From Zopfochytrium polystomum (lineage: Eukaryota > Chytridiomycota > Chytridiomycetes > Chytridiales > Chytridiaceae), in the NCBI GenBank assembly GCA_025765615.1, contig JAIVFJ010000019.1:62001-126000 (forward strand): a stretch of DNA of 64,000 nucleotides, in the 5' to 3' direction. Shown one piece after another: positions 1-11,511 of the stretch. Numbering within the stretch: position 1 is the first letter of the stretch; the number at the start of each line of letters is the position of its first letter. The notes below the pieces were generated by a model, which worked only from the letters and a program-made list of their open reading frames with translations, ran no database searches and was not told the DNA's origin. The position numbers and the translations under genes were made by a program.

Positions 1-1260
1 ACACCCCCAAAGTGTCCCAACAGCTTGTGCTGTTCCTGCCCAGTGGTTGCATTCCCTAACGGTTTTATCATTACTTACAGTCACAATCATCTGACCACTT
101 GAACTAAAAGCAACGGAGTTGACACCACCAGAGTGCCCCACCAGCTTTGCAGCTCTTGGCCAGTGGTCATTCCAAATTCTGACTCTCTCATCCCGACTTC
201 CAGTGACAACAAAAAGCCCATCTGGGCTAAATGCTGCGCAACAGACACTGAACCAGAGTGTCCCTCCAGCTTGTGCGGCTCCTGGCCAGTGGATGCGTTC
301 CAAATCCTCACTGTTGTGTCACCACTTCCACAAACAACAAATTGCCCATCAGCGCTGAAAGCTGCATACATGACACTTGAAGAGTGTCCCTCAAGAAAAT
401 TCATACAAGGTGGCCAAGCTCTTGGCTGGCCCTTAACCGCTCTGGGTCATGAAACATTGGCTGGCACTTTCCCCACAAACGCTTTGTAAAAATCAGACTG
501 GTTGGGCGAGAAGGGACCTGCTGTGAAATTAACTTGCAATGCTGATGCCTCATGCTCAGAGATGCCTTTCTGCACTTGTTCGGAAAAGCCGGAATCTCTC
601 AGTGAAGTTCAGAGAATGGCAGATCACACATGTTGAACTTTAGGTTCTCATCCATTGCCTTTATGCACAGGCTTGCAAACTCTGAATGGCCAACTCTCAG
701 CTCAATTTAAACAGCCCGCGTGCATCTGGTTTCACTTGTGAGGTAGTTCTTCGCAGACTTGTGGGAAATCCTAATCTTCTTTTTGGAGTCATCAAGCACA
801 AGGATTGGTCAAGCATGCAGATGCATCTCTTCACATTTTCAGGGATCTCCATTCCAAACAGGGAAACAATTGCTGCTGCAGTCAGAGGTTCACAGCCTTC
901 CAAAGAGACTGCAAATGGCTCTTCTTGGCAGACAGAAGTACTCCAGAGAATATTCTGTTGTACATTCCAACTAACTTGCTTCCCTCAGGAAGGTCTTTTG
1001 CTCAAGGGTGATCTTCGAAATCAGATTTCCTGATGAATGTGCATGCAGTCACAAGACAGACAAAGATTCCGGAGGACTTTAATACAGGGAGCTTGAAAAT
1101 CACAGATGGCTCAGCATTACAGATCTGAGGAAATCCCTTGTGAAATTCTCTGCAGCAGTTGGCGCAATCTCCTCAACTGGAATCGTCTCAAAGGCCCTTG
1201 CAATGCCTTTTCAGGGCGTCCAGTCACCATTTCCAGAAAGCAGCCTGTTTGGCTCCTGAA
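1..1260 (-). pseudogene. Decayed NACHT-WD40 (NLR-like) paralogue, 3' end off the window
   Basis: Reading the minus strand from about 1260 to 1 gives, in order, segments matching the intact NLR-like protein encoded at 11512-17589. They are the post-Walker-B stretch (TGRPEKALQG), a SSGIFVCLVTAC segment, the CEPLTAAAIVSLF winged-helix-like part, ENLKFNMCDLPF, then ALQVNFTAGPFSPNQSDFYK and several WD40 blades. The frame is broken by in-frame stops (TGA after ANVS near 450, TGA after SELH near 600, another near 1010) and by a 1-base deletion inside a WD blade near 220, where AAFSPDGLFVV resumes in another frame. About 250 residues between the NACHT-associated region and the WD region are missing. 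The P-loop, PB1 and TIR parts were not found to the right. This is seen directly by comparison with the paralogue. That it is non-functional is inferred. Confidence 0.85.
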
Positions 1261-1505
1261 ACACAGACAGAATCTCTTGCCTCTTACTTAAGTATTTCGC
1301 GCACAACGGTCGACCAGCTTGGCGATTTTGATCGCGGTAACAGCAATATGTAGGGTATAACGGTATGTGCTGCTCTCATATACATTCAAATCTTCCCTTG
1401 ACAATTCTAACACCGTCGACACCCCCGAAACGCGAACCTCAAATCATCTGAACGGTTCCTCCCAGCAAACCCATGTTCCCCCCCTCCCCACCCACCCGAC
1501 CCAAC
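1261..1505. other. Intergenic spacer
   Basis: This spacer lies between the start of the pseudogene homology and the stop codon of the cyclase gene. It is pyrimidine-rich around 1470-1505. I see no gene or RNA. Confidence 0.5.
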
Positions 1506-4500
1506 TCACCCCGCCTCGAGAGACCTCAGGTGGAACACAGCGACACCGCGGACCCGCTGCCTGGTTGATCTGAATTGGAACTGGCGAAACCCAGTCAAGA
1601 GCGCCTGTGTCGTTTCGGACAGGTACACCTCGCCGGGTCGGGTGATTTCCTGGATCTTTTCGGCAGTTCCGACTGTTCGCAAGGAGTAAGAGAGATCATT
1701 TTGACAAGATGAGAGACAGGACGAACGAGTGCGTCAAGGAGTTAGAGGCGGCGCTTGAGATACGTTCTGATCGTTAAAGCAAAACTCCGAGAACGAGAGC
1801 GGCCGTCAAGGTCACACCACTTCCACCCCCGTCTTGAAAAAGCACTCACCAGTGTCGCCCATGAGATCGTACCGGAAGTTCGTGGTCCCGCCCATAATAG
1901 CGCCGTGGCACGGGCCAGAGTGCACGCCGATCCGCATCTGGATTCCCCTTTTGATTTTTGCGGCGACGAACGGCGACGGATTAAGCGAGTTACGCACAAA
2001 CTGCTGCATCAGCGAAGCGACGAGGCACACTGAGGCCGCGCCGAGCGCGGACGGCGAGGCGGGCGGCGACGACGTTTCCCCTCCCAAGCTCTGGCTTTGA
2101 GCTGCGGGGTTGGAGCACGCAATGTACGCATCGCCTGGAGTTAGAAAGCAAAATGCGAAAAAGGCCGCGTTATGGATGAGCTATGAGTTTCAGGAGTATT
2201 TCTCACCAATGGTTGTAATCTTTTCGACTTCAAATTCGGCCGTCTTACCGGTACAGTCAGAGAAGTGCGGGGGTCACAAAAAAATACAAATGGAACTCTC
2301 CAACTCATACCAGTGTGTCAAAGTACGCAAAAAGCGTGTTCAGAACCAAGAACACGTCCATAGGCTCGACGGTCGATGACAGAGATGTAAATCTATTTCG
2401 CGTCACTGACAGCACAGAAAACGAATTCAGAGGCATACAAACCCCGCAATATCCATGTGCAAGACTGTGAGAACAGCGAACTCTTCGTACACGAGCAAGC
2501 TGGGGTCGTCCAGCAAATTCTCAATGACGCGAGCCGGGAGTATAGTTCTCAGGAGGAGGTTCGAGTTCTTCAGCTCGGCGCCAACAACGGAGGCCTGTCG
2601 AGTGAGCGTTTGGTCCAGCACGTAATCGAAGCGCGACATTGCTTCTTCGGCTGCGATGAGCACAATCCACGGTATCAGCGATGACTGCAGGAGGAAAGAT
2701 ATCGGCCACTCGAACGGTTTCCGGTAAAAGTAGAGGACGAGGCAGGTCACGACCGCCGAGTGCGACATGAGGAAGCGAGTTGCGAAGGAGAGCGCTCGCA
2801 TCATGAATATGGACATTGCGAGGCAGTGGACCACCGAGACCGTCGATATGAGCCAGAACCGCGACACCCCGCTCCAGTCGAGCATGAGGTTGCCTCCAAT
2901 GACGGTGCTGGTTGCGGCCGTCGTGTACGCCACGATCTGCGGCCACCGACGGCCGGTCGGTCTCACGAAGAGCGTCACGAATACGAGGGCGAGCTGGAGC
3001 GCAAACGCCGCGATACACAGGATACCCATGGCCACTCGCGTCTTGTTTACGAACGTAGGGGATGTCACGATCGTCCACGGGTCGACTCCGGCTCCATCGC
3101 TGGCGATAGCGGCCTGAACGTAAACGCCGCACGCCGCAAACAGTAGGAAGCCCAGTTCCAGCACCAGGCTCTGAAAGCAGAGCTTCCGCGTATTGAGCTG
3201 TGTAACTGGCTCCATTTCTCTTTGGTACGCTTCCTCCATGCTGCGGTCCCGGAATTGGAGCGTGGGGCCGACAAATTTGGAAAGCCACTCGGCAGAGTTG
3301 GAGAAGACGTCGAACCCGGACGAGAGGCCGTCGAGCGCTTTTCGAACCTCGATGAACTGACGCTCAAAGCTTTCGTGGGCCGGGGAGCTGTTGTTGGCGG
3401 GGTCCAACCGCGTGCTGCCGCTGCTGGCGAACGTCGACGTCTTGTCTTTCACCTTTGCTGTCAAGATGCGTGACTCCATAAATCGAAAGTAACGAGCTGC
3501 CGACGAATGCGCTGCAGCTACACGAGCGGCAACACGATCTCTGGAGAAGATGCCACCAAAAGCAGCGTCGTTGACGGCTTCCTCCTGCCCGAGCGGATTG
3601 GACGAAACCGAAGAGCGGCTCGGACGGGACGACTGCGAGACCACGGACAGCCGTCCAGCGCCGTTCTGATTAACTTTTCCGTCAGACGGGGCAACGAGCG
3701 AGCTTATTCTGCGTTGAAATTCGCGCCAAACGGGTACTTTCTCGGCAGATTCTGCGTTGCTGCATTGGCTGACACCGGTGGCAAGCGACAGGAGCGAGCC
3801 GTCGTCGATTGAGATCCGCTGGTCGAAAGAGTCTGTGCTCGCTGAGCCTGCCGCACCGAACGGACCGTGTTTCTTCAATGCCCTCTTCAAGACGGTGCGG
3901 GAGGTGTGCTTCGGTTCTGTTCGAGGTGGGTGCAGTTTTTCAAAGTCGCGCGGCAAAAGCCGGTCGATTACGTTGTGGAGCACCACGGTGCCTTTGCCCT
4001 TTAACAGTCGCGGGCCCATGGGGGCGCCACGGAAACCTGGTCGGGGAGGTCAGAGGTTTAGAGACAACCTTTGCGCCTCGTGTAACCCTTACTGGACGAC
4101 AGCTTTTCCCAAGTGCGCTGCGCCACAACAACCTGCCCTGGCTGCGAATTCGAGAGCAATCGACTTGCAAGGTTTACGGTATCGCCGTAGATCTGTGTGT
4201 ATGAAATCAGTCGAGATGCCTCGAAGATTAGTCGCCGTACCTCGAAACAAAAAGATCGCTTTCCCAGGATACCAGTTACGACCGAGCCTAGGAGAAAAAA
4301 GGGGGATCGTTGGATGTAGCTGCATTCGAACCGAAGAGCAAAATCAGGAGCGATTTGATTTAAAACTGATACCGTGGTGTATGCCAAACGCCCAGCTGAG
4401 TCGGACATTCGCGCCGCCGCAAACTTCCAGCAGCTCCGGGGGTAAATCTCCGCTCATCGATCGTTTAATCAACAGCGCCAGATCGACCATATTCTCGAGG

Positions 4501-6239
4501 TGTGAGCCCGTCGAGCTCAGAAACATGATCTTTGAGTGAATCGTCTGCCCTTCAGCGCCGTTAGAGAAAACAGAAGAAAAGGAAACGAAGACCAACACGT
4601 GGGGTGCCCCGACCTTGATCCTCTCGACGGCGGGAAACTGGAGCGCAAGGCGATCGACCTCGCGAAAGACGCGATTCAGAAAGGCGAGCGAGTCTCGCGG
4701 CGAACCGAGCTTTGGCGCGATGAGGGAGTCAAAGTCGGTGACGTCGACAAACATGACCGTTGCTGCGTTTTTTTTGGTTTTTTTTTTTGTTGGGCTGTTA
4801 GGCTTGAAACAGCTACGGCTTGGTGCGGGTGGGGGCAGAGGAGTGAGGCAAAGAACGGGCGGAAGGGATCGCGCTGCTTGGGTCGATCGACCCTTGTACG
4901 AACCAGAGGGCACCTCCTCCGAGATCAGGTCAAAGTCTTTTGGGTCGACCCCGCGAAGCCTTTCCACGACCGACTTTGGGAGCGTGAGGATCAGCAGGTC
5001 CTCTGATCTTTGGCGCTCCTCGGTTACTTCCGCAATCTGCCGTTGAACTACGATGGTTTTGAGGAAGCTTTGAACATTCGAGCGGGTGTTAGGGGCCGAT
5101 GCTTTCCAGCAAAATAATGAAAAAAAACTAGTGAATGCAGCAAACTTTAACGTCGAGGGACCCACTTCTGGCGCCTCCGCGCGTCTCCGCTTCGCAGTTT
5201 TCCAAAGTTGTAGACTCCCTCGATGATGAACGGAAGCAGGTAGACGACCATGGCCGGCAGCGGATGCGAATTCAATCCAGCAATGACCCCGATCTTGATG
5301 AACGTTATCGGAAGCATGGACATCATTCGAATCAGCTGCCCGGTGGCCGTTCCAGAAACGCCAGAGGCGAGGCTCAGGAAGCTCATCGTGACGGCCGCGA
5401 CGGGTCCTACGGCGTCGCCGAACGGCGTGAAGCAGAGGTTCATCGCGGGAGCGATGACGAGGATTGACGTCTGGAACGAGATGCCGGGTGGGAGAGAGGT
5501 TCATCATCAGTTTAGCGGCGACTCTCATTCTTGCAGATCGATCTTGGCGAAGAGGGATACGGGGGTTCAAAAAAGGCGCAAGAGAGGGCAGACCCACGTT
5601 CATGATCTCCACGAGCAGTCTCGTCGCCGGCGACGTAGTGTACAGCTTGACAAACACTGCGCCGTCCCACGGAATGGTTGTCGCCAGGGACACGAGACCC
5701 GCCGCGATCCCCGCAAACGTGCAAGCGTATGAAACAACCTGGAGGGTCGAGTCTTGGGCCATGTACGGCATGGTCAGGGAGGCGATGGTGATCAGCAGGG
5801 CCATCCAGGACAGCAGGCCCGTAGCGCAGAAGCGGAAGAAGATGATGCGACCGACGAGCAGCACTTCGCGCCGGTACATTTCCTCGAGGCGGCAAGAGCG
5901 GAACGAGCGAAACGGATTCAGGCGGCGACCGGTGGTGTTGGTGGTGGAGGTGGTAGTGGTAGTGGTGGTGGACGGGCCGAAAGCGTCGGCCAGATCGTTT
6001 TCGGTCTCCTCGCCAAAGTCGGGGGTAGTGGATGTAACGGTGGTCGCCTTGCGTAAAGGTACTTCGGGATCGCTCTCCGCGCTGGCAGAGGGATGGATGC
6101 GTGGCGCTCTGCTTCGCCTAATAGTCCTCCAAGGCTCGCGGAGGAGGAAAGGCGAGCTGCGATCGAACGGCGGGATGGGAGGTACCGCCGACAGAAAAAC
6201 CCAGCCCTTCCACAGCAGCTTGAGGAGTTTGCGCTGCAT
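1506..6239 (-). CDS. Two-cassette transmembrane class III adenylyl cyclase-like protein (M1-C1-M2-C2)
   Basis: Twelve exons: 6239-5598, 5470-5166, 5067-4904, 4762-4614, 4544-4373, 4287-4241, 4192-4093, 4036-2443, 2392-2311, 2243-2207, 2134-1850, 1672-1506. They sum to 3744 nt, an exact frame (1247 aa). The start is the ATG at 6239; an in-frame upstream codon at 6437 is not ATG-supported. Layout: a Ser/Thr-rich N-terminus, about six hydrophobic segments (about 180-310), cyclase domain C1 (about 330-545), a long linker, about six more hydrophobic segments (about 812-990), and cyclase domain C2 (about 1010-1247). C1 has FVDVTDF, VERIK-TIHSKIM and FEIYGDTVNLASRLL. C2 has HMDIAGFTS, VEKITTIGDAYI and YDLMGDTVGTAEKI. 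This is the metazoan tmAC layout, predicted to make cAMP at a membrane. C1 carries the Asn/Arg and Lys/acidic purine-site residues, and C2 carries both metal Asp positions (see findings). Intron ends are inferred. The ATP preference is inferred from Lys and Glu in C1. Confidence 0.85.
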
Positions 6240-6667
6240 AGTGCGAGAAGTTGGGGTGGTAGAGTTGGACTCGGATGGTTCAGGGTGGAAGCGGAGAGAA
6301 GGGGGAAGGGAAGCAGGCAGGCGAGTAGACGGCAGGCGATGCGGTCGTGCGGCGAGCCTGCGGCCTTGGTTGATTTGGAAGGAGGGCGCGAGTTGAAGGT
6401 TGCGTGCAGGTTTGCTGGAGAAGGAGGAACAACACAATTGTCACCGCTGCCCCGTGACAATCTGCCACGAAGACGGCCTGAGTCGCGTGAAAAAAGAAAA
6501 GAATCCCTCGTCAACAGATCAGCATTTGCGATATCAGAATTGCACGAAGACCGTCCAATGCAGTACATTTCACTTTCCTTGTATTTCACTTCAACAATGC
6601 TGCATTATCCAGATCCGCCTATGCTCGCAACAACCAAAACGTAACTTACCAATTTCCCCCTCTCCCT
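6240..6667. other. Intergenic / cyclase 5' flank
   Basis: This short spacer separates the cyclase start from the stop codon of the dehydrogenase; both genes are on the minus strand. It contains the putative cyclase promoter and 5'UTR. I recognise no motif in it. Confidence 0.4.
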
Positions 6668-7886
6668 TCACGCATTCACCACAAACCCACCATTCGGGTG
6701 CAGCACCTGCCCCGTGTAGTACGACGAGCAATTGGATGCGAGGAACACGTAGCTGGGGCCGCACTCTGCGGGTTGGCCGACACGGCCGAGGGGCGGCACC
6801 TTGTCCTGCCACGAGTCCATGGCGTGTTCGGTGCGCGAGGCCGGCTGCAGCGGCGTGTAGATTGGCCCAGGGGCCACGGCGTTGACGCGGATGCCACGCG
6901 GGGCGAGGTTGAGCGCGAGGGAGCGCGTGAAGGCGACGATGGCGCCCTGGCGCGCGGGAGTGAAGAAGAGTCGGGTTAAGTCAAAAAAAATTCTCTGTTG
7001 TCCCCCCTCAACCAAATACCTTTGTCGCCGCATAATCCAACAACGTCGCGCTTCCCTTGTACGCGACGACGCTCGCCCAGTTGATGATACACGCGCCGGG
7101 GCGCATGTGCGGCAGGGCGGCCTTGCACAGCCAGAACATGGCGTAGACGTTTGTGGCAAAGGTCTCCACCATCTGGTCGGTGGCGATGTCGGCGATGTCG
7201 GCGCAGACGTACTGCTTGGCGGCGTTGTTGACGAGGATGTCGAGGCGGCCGAACCGCTCGAGCGTGCGGGAGACGATCGAGGCGCAAGCGCGCTCGCTGG
7301 TGATGTCGGTGGGCTGGAAAGTAGGAAAGGCGGAGTGGGGAGTTGCTAAGAGTTCCTACAGGACGAGGGGGGTTGGGCGGGGAAAGAAGAAGAAGGGACT
7401 TGGACGGGAATGAGGCGTTACCAGCAGCAAGCACTTGCGCCCGGCGCTCTCGATCAGCTCCTTGCACTCTCTGGCGTCGCGCTCCTCCTTTTCCGTGTAG
7501 ACGACAACGACGTCGGCGCCCTCGCGGGCGAAGCAGACGGCGGCGGAGCGGCCGATGCCTGAGTCGCCCCCGGTGATGATGGCGACCTTGTTGAGGAGGC
7601 GGTCGGCGCCACGGTACTCTTCGAGGACGGGGCCGGGTGCGTCGTTGCCGCCGTTGCCGTCAGATTCGGCGGCGGCGGCGGCGGCAGCGGGCGGTGTGGT
7701 GGAGGGGGTGGTGTCGTCGTCCGGGGAGGGAGGGCTAACGGGGTGGGACTGGAGCGTTGTGTCAACGGGGAGCGGCGACATGACGTGTTGCAGGCCCGGC
7801 TGGACGGAGTCGACTTGCGTCTGGCCGGGGATCTGACCGGCTAACGGGTACCTGGTGGCCGAGCGCGACGTGTCCTGGGTGGCCAT
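6668..7886 (-). CDS. Short-chain dehydrogenase/reductase (SDR), YhdF/glucose-1-dehydrogenase-like
   Basis: Three exons (7886-7422, 7313-7020, 6946-6668) sum to 1038 nt, 345 aa, with GT-AG introns and exact frame. The start is the ATG at 7886. An N-terminal extension of about 95 residues is proline-, alanine- and serine-rich. The Rossmann core begins at NKVAIITGGDSGIGRS (TGxxxGIG nucleotide-binding loop). It continues with NNAAKQY (structural NNA), the catalytic Ser in INWAS, YAATK (Tyr-x-x-x-Lys) and NAVAPGPIYTPLQP. The closest family I recognise is the bacterial and fungal general-stress SDRs related to glucose-1-dehydrogenase (YhdF/YdaD type), which use NAD(P)H. The substrate cannot be read from the sequence. 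No targeting peptide is evident. The family call is firm and the substrate is unknown. Confidence 0.93.
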
Positions 7887-8175
7887 GGTTGCTGATCTTT
7901 CTTGCTATTTTGCGTTAAGGATGGGGCTTCTGTTACTTTCCGCTTCTTCTGGGGGGCGGGGGCCAACAAGGCGGTAGTCGCTGCGATGGTGCTGAGATGA
8001 TTGGGCGCGGTGAATGAACGCATCAAGCAATTTATATCCATCTCACATTCTTCGCTGGGAGACGTTTTATATTTACAGGTGCTTGACGTCAGACTGAGCG
8101 TGGCGAGCAACAAGGGAGGGGGACCCTCGCCACTCCCGGTCCCGACCCGACCTCTGTTGCTCCGATGCGCCAGCC

Positions 8176-9493
8176 TCACTCAGACTCTCCGATCCGATCC
8201 GATCCGGTCGGGTAGAGGCGGCTCCATCCTTTCTTTCTCTTGCTGTTTTCGTTCTTGTTATCGGAGTAAAAGTGGAGCAAGTCGGACAGCGTCCCCATCG
8301 ACAAGACAATAGGCCCGCCCAGCCCGAGGATATCCAGACCCAGCGCGTCGAGCTCGATAATCTGGAGGGGGCGAGAGGTATTGGGCGGGGTGTTTGGTGT
8401 TGGGGGTTTTTCGGAGGTATGTGTCAATTGGCTATGTGTAACTACTGACTCTCCTCAATAATCTGAGGACAACAAAACGCCGCAACGTAAACTGCCTCGC
8501 ACAATCCCTCGACCGAATCGTCAAACCTTCACGTGTCGAACCGCAACAGTTTCATGTGGCGACGGCCGGTTCTTGCTTCACGCGATGCGACGGTGGCAGC
8601 AGAACATCGTTGACTGGCGGAGAAAATGCGGGGGAAGCAGCGTCCTCGGCGACGCTGGACGGTTCCTGCTTTGGCTGTAGCCGGTGTCCCGAGAAACGGG
8701 GGTTGCCGCGACCGCGGCGACCGCGAAGCCCCTGCTTTCGTGCGCCTCGCGCGCGACTGCACAAAGTCCTTGTCGCTGTCGTTTTCGTCGTCGTCGCTGT
8801 CATCGTCGTCGTGGTAGTCGTCGTGCTCGAATTTGTAAACGTGCGCGGACGTGTGAGGCGGACGCGTAGCGCGTAGACGCACGGCGGGTGCCGGCGCGAG
8901 AAGAAATTGGGCTCGCATCGTCGACATCCCCGTCCTTTTTCAAAAAGTGGGGGTGCTTCGTGCTGTCGCCACCGCCGTCGCGAATTGTCCTCCTCATGCT
9001 CGACGACATCGTCGCGATCTAGTGTCAAAATCGAGCTCGCCTTTGCCGTCGTCGTCGTCGCCGCGCTTACATCGTCCATGCGGCCGTCCATTCTGTCGCT
9101 TCACCACGCGTCGGCCCGTACGCGCCCATTTCTCCTCCGCAGCCATGAACGCCGTTCTCGCTCTTCACGCAGACCTCGCGCTTGACCACGGCGGCGGATT
9201 TGCTCCGAGTCGCGCTGGTGGCTGTGGTGGCGCTGTGGTCTGTGGGTGTGGTCGTCCTCGTCTTTCGTCGCCGTGAATCGTTGCTGCTGCTTCCGTTCGC
9301 TGTAGTCGTCGTCGTCGTCGTCGAAATCGTCATCATCGCTTAGAAACTCGCCGCCGGTGAGGTCAACGAAGAGCACGGAAATTGGTTGTGTTCCGTTGAG
9401 GGGGGCGGCAAGTCGAAGTGCGTCTGGTCTGAGAGTGTGTGTGTTTGTCTGGACGCGCAGACAAAAGGCGCAAGCGAGATAACAACTATGCAT
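8176..9493 (-). CDS. Candidate multi-exon gene with acidic runs and SUMO-type motifs, exon structure unresolved
   Basis: I do not recognise this gene. On the minus strand, one frame reads ISVLFVDLTGGEFLSDDDDF (hydrophobic core plus an acidic run, like a SUMO-interacting motif). Neighbouring frames read VKREVCVKSENG, RLQPKQEPSSVAED and SHRVKQEPAVAT, which contain psi-K-x-E SUMO acceptor consensus sites. Further down, FDDSVEGLCEA can be joined by a GT-AG intron in phase 0 (gtttacg to ccctccag) to IIELDALGLDILGLGGPIVL and MGTLSDLLHFYSDNKN, ending at a stop at 8176. The last part looks like real protein. The middle consists of GAC/ACG-type triplet repeats open in several frames, so the exon chain is not settled. 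It could be one gene or two. Confidence 0.35.
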
Positions 9494-9596
9494 ACACTAG
9501 TCTACACATTAGTATGTAGATACATGAGGGTTCTGGAACGCTTTCGTGCTTGAAGCTGTGCGACCAAACACGCTGCTCAGCTCAATCAGGTTTACT

Positions 9597-9915
9597 TCAC
9601 AGATTTGCATCGCCCCATGAAGGTGACCAAAGAAAACATCTATTCAAAAAAGAGTCCATCAACAAGAAGTACTTCCCCCACTGGCTATTGATCACATCTT
9701 GTTGTCCCGACAGCGTAGTCAACCAAATCTTCCTGATCAACTTCTCGCTGCGCACGTCTTGGCCCTTCAGTGCTTTGATGGCTGTTGGGCAGTCCCAAGC
9801 AGCAAATCGATTAGCACGATCCCAAAGGTTCTCGATGGGGTTCCAATCCGAACTTTGCACCTTGCGGTGGCCAGCTCATGGCAACAGAACCCTTTACCTT
9901 CCCAGCTTCTTCCTT
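9597..9915 (-). pseudogene. Tc1/mariner transposase C-terminal remnant
   Basis: The minus strand encodes SSDWNPIENLWDRANRF, the family motif containing the third catalytic acidic residue (DLNPIENLW in Tc1 elements). A degenerate tail follows. The upstream part is out of frame (a WPPQ segment near 9880) and no DD motifs precede it. This is a short relic without recognisable terminal repeats. Confidence 0.7.
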
Positions 9916-10199
9916 TCCTTGCTGTGTGTTGCTGTGTGTGTGGGCCATTTGTCATGCTCATAAACAATATCGTACTGAACAAAAGTCAACAATAAACTCA
10001 ATGAAGACATGAAACTCGCCCCATTTAGGATATCCAAATTATGTGAGCTATTCAATTATAATAGTCATTACTAGCCAAAATGGCGCCGGGTAGACAAGCG
10101 GTCTTTTCTGCGACAAGCAACTGAAAAACGCCGGCACCGTAAAAGGGCTTTGGCAAATTTTGTTCTTGTGGAAAACTGTTGGGGTCCAACATGAGTCTA

Positions 10200-10441
10200 A
10201 GGCTGCGCACCGCCAACGCGGTTGGCGGACATCCGCACGCTCTGCTCCGCGCGTGGCGGAGGGAAAAATTCATGTCCGCATTTACGGATGCGGATTCCCG
10301 ATTTTTTGATGTATCCGCACAAAAACGGTGGTCTGCAATTCTCCGCGGCCCGCGGGTGGGCGTTTTTGGGGGTAACCGCAAAGGCCGTTGCGGAGCAGTT
10401 TTTAAATTAAATGTCCGCTCCGAGTCCGCGGTGCGCAGCCT
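10200..10441. mobile_element. MITE-like element with perfect 15-16 bp terminal inverted repeats
   Basis: AAGGCTGCGCACCGC begins next to a TA at 10198 and its exact reverse complement, GCGGTGCGCAGCCTT, ends next to TA at 10443. The TA dinucleotides flanking both ends fit a Tc1/mariner-type target duplication. The interior (about 240 bp) is dense in short CCGC/GCGG inverted motifs and has no credible coding capacity. Confidence 0.6.
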
Positions 10442-11361
10442 TACATGAATGACTCGATTTGATTCGATCTTTTGAACACAAACCGGCGAATTTGTGAGGC
10501 TTCTCGGACGTTTGGTTCGATGGTTTTTAGGGAAAAGTCGCTTGAATGACGCAAAACCGAACTGTTATTTGACCTTCTATTCATTAAATAAAAAAATCAC
10601 CTGAATTGGACCCAAATGCTTGACCAATGCATGCGATTTCGACTTCAATTCAAGCATACAAATTGAGTCCAACATCCTCCTTCTGATTCAATTTCTTTGT
10701 TAGACCCCCAGAAAACTAGTTCAGATTGCGCAAAGCTTAATTTGTTTGTAACGTCACGAGGAGTTTTGCCCCTGATTCTTCGCTGAGCCCCTTGCAGACC
10801 GTAGTAGAAAGCGCACACTCTTTCCTCCAGACTGCTGGCGTCATGATTAACCAGCAATGATCGAAAACAAACACTCTCCTACTTCGAACGCATACCCGAA
10901 CACACACACTCCCCAAAATTTGCGGGAGGTTGACATCTCCTCTTTTTGTTTTTTGGATCTGTAGGTCAGTTGGAAGTTCTGTGTTGCGTTTTTTGTACAT
11001 CCAGTGGTAGCCAAAAACGTCTTGAAGGACTGATCACCCTCTTCATACGACACCTTTTTGTGCCTTCTACTACCCGACACCAGTGAAACAGGGTCCAAGC
11101 GTGGGGACTGCAGAGTTTTTAGTGCAAATAGGCGCTGGTCATTTCAAATAATAAAACACAATTGCAGCCACGCAACCTCTGTCTTGCAGAGAAGCAGCAG
11201 CACAAAGAGTGATTGGGTTTCTTCGACATGACGTCACACAGGGTTAACTTTGTTACGGAAAAGTCAAGTCCCCCCAACAAGGGGAAAAAATACGGAGAGA
11301 GACGATAGACACGACAGAACCAGAAAAAAAGAAAAGAAAAAATTCAATCAAAATCAGGCAA

Positions 11362-11397
<36 letters not shown>

Positions 11398-11511
11398 AAA
11401 TTCCAACCCACGTAACAAAAAATCCCACCTTCTCATCGTAAATGCCCCCCCTCCCCTTGGTCCACTCACTCACTCCACTCACTCCACTCACTCCACTCAC
11501 TCGACTCGCTG
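10442..11511. other. AT-rich intergenic region with poly-A tract
   Basis: No gene is seen. A run of about 33 A lies at about 11363-11395. It may mark an old retroposed insertion or simply a simple repeat in the 3' flank of the NLR-like gene. Confidence 0.4.

Noticed and set aside
5464..6396. 310-codon plus-strand ORF opposite the cyclase first exons
   Set aside because: It is an antisense shadow of a GC-rich exon. The minus strand carries recognisable TM segments and joins in frame with the cyclase domains.
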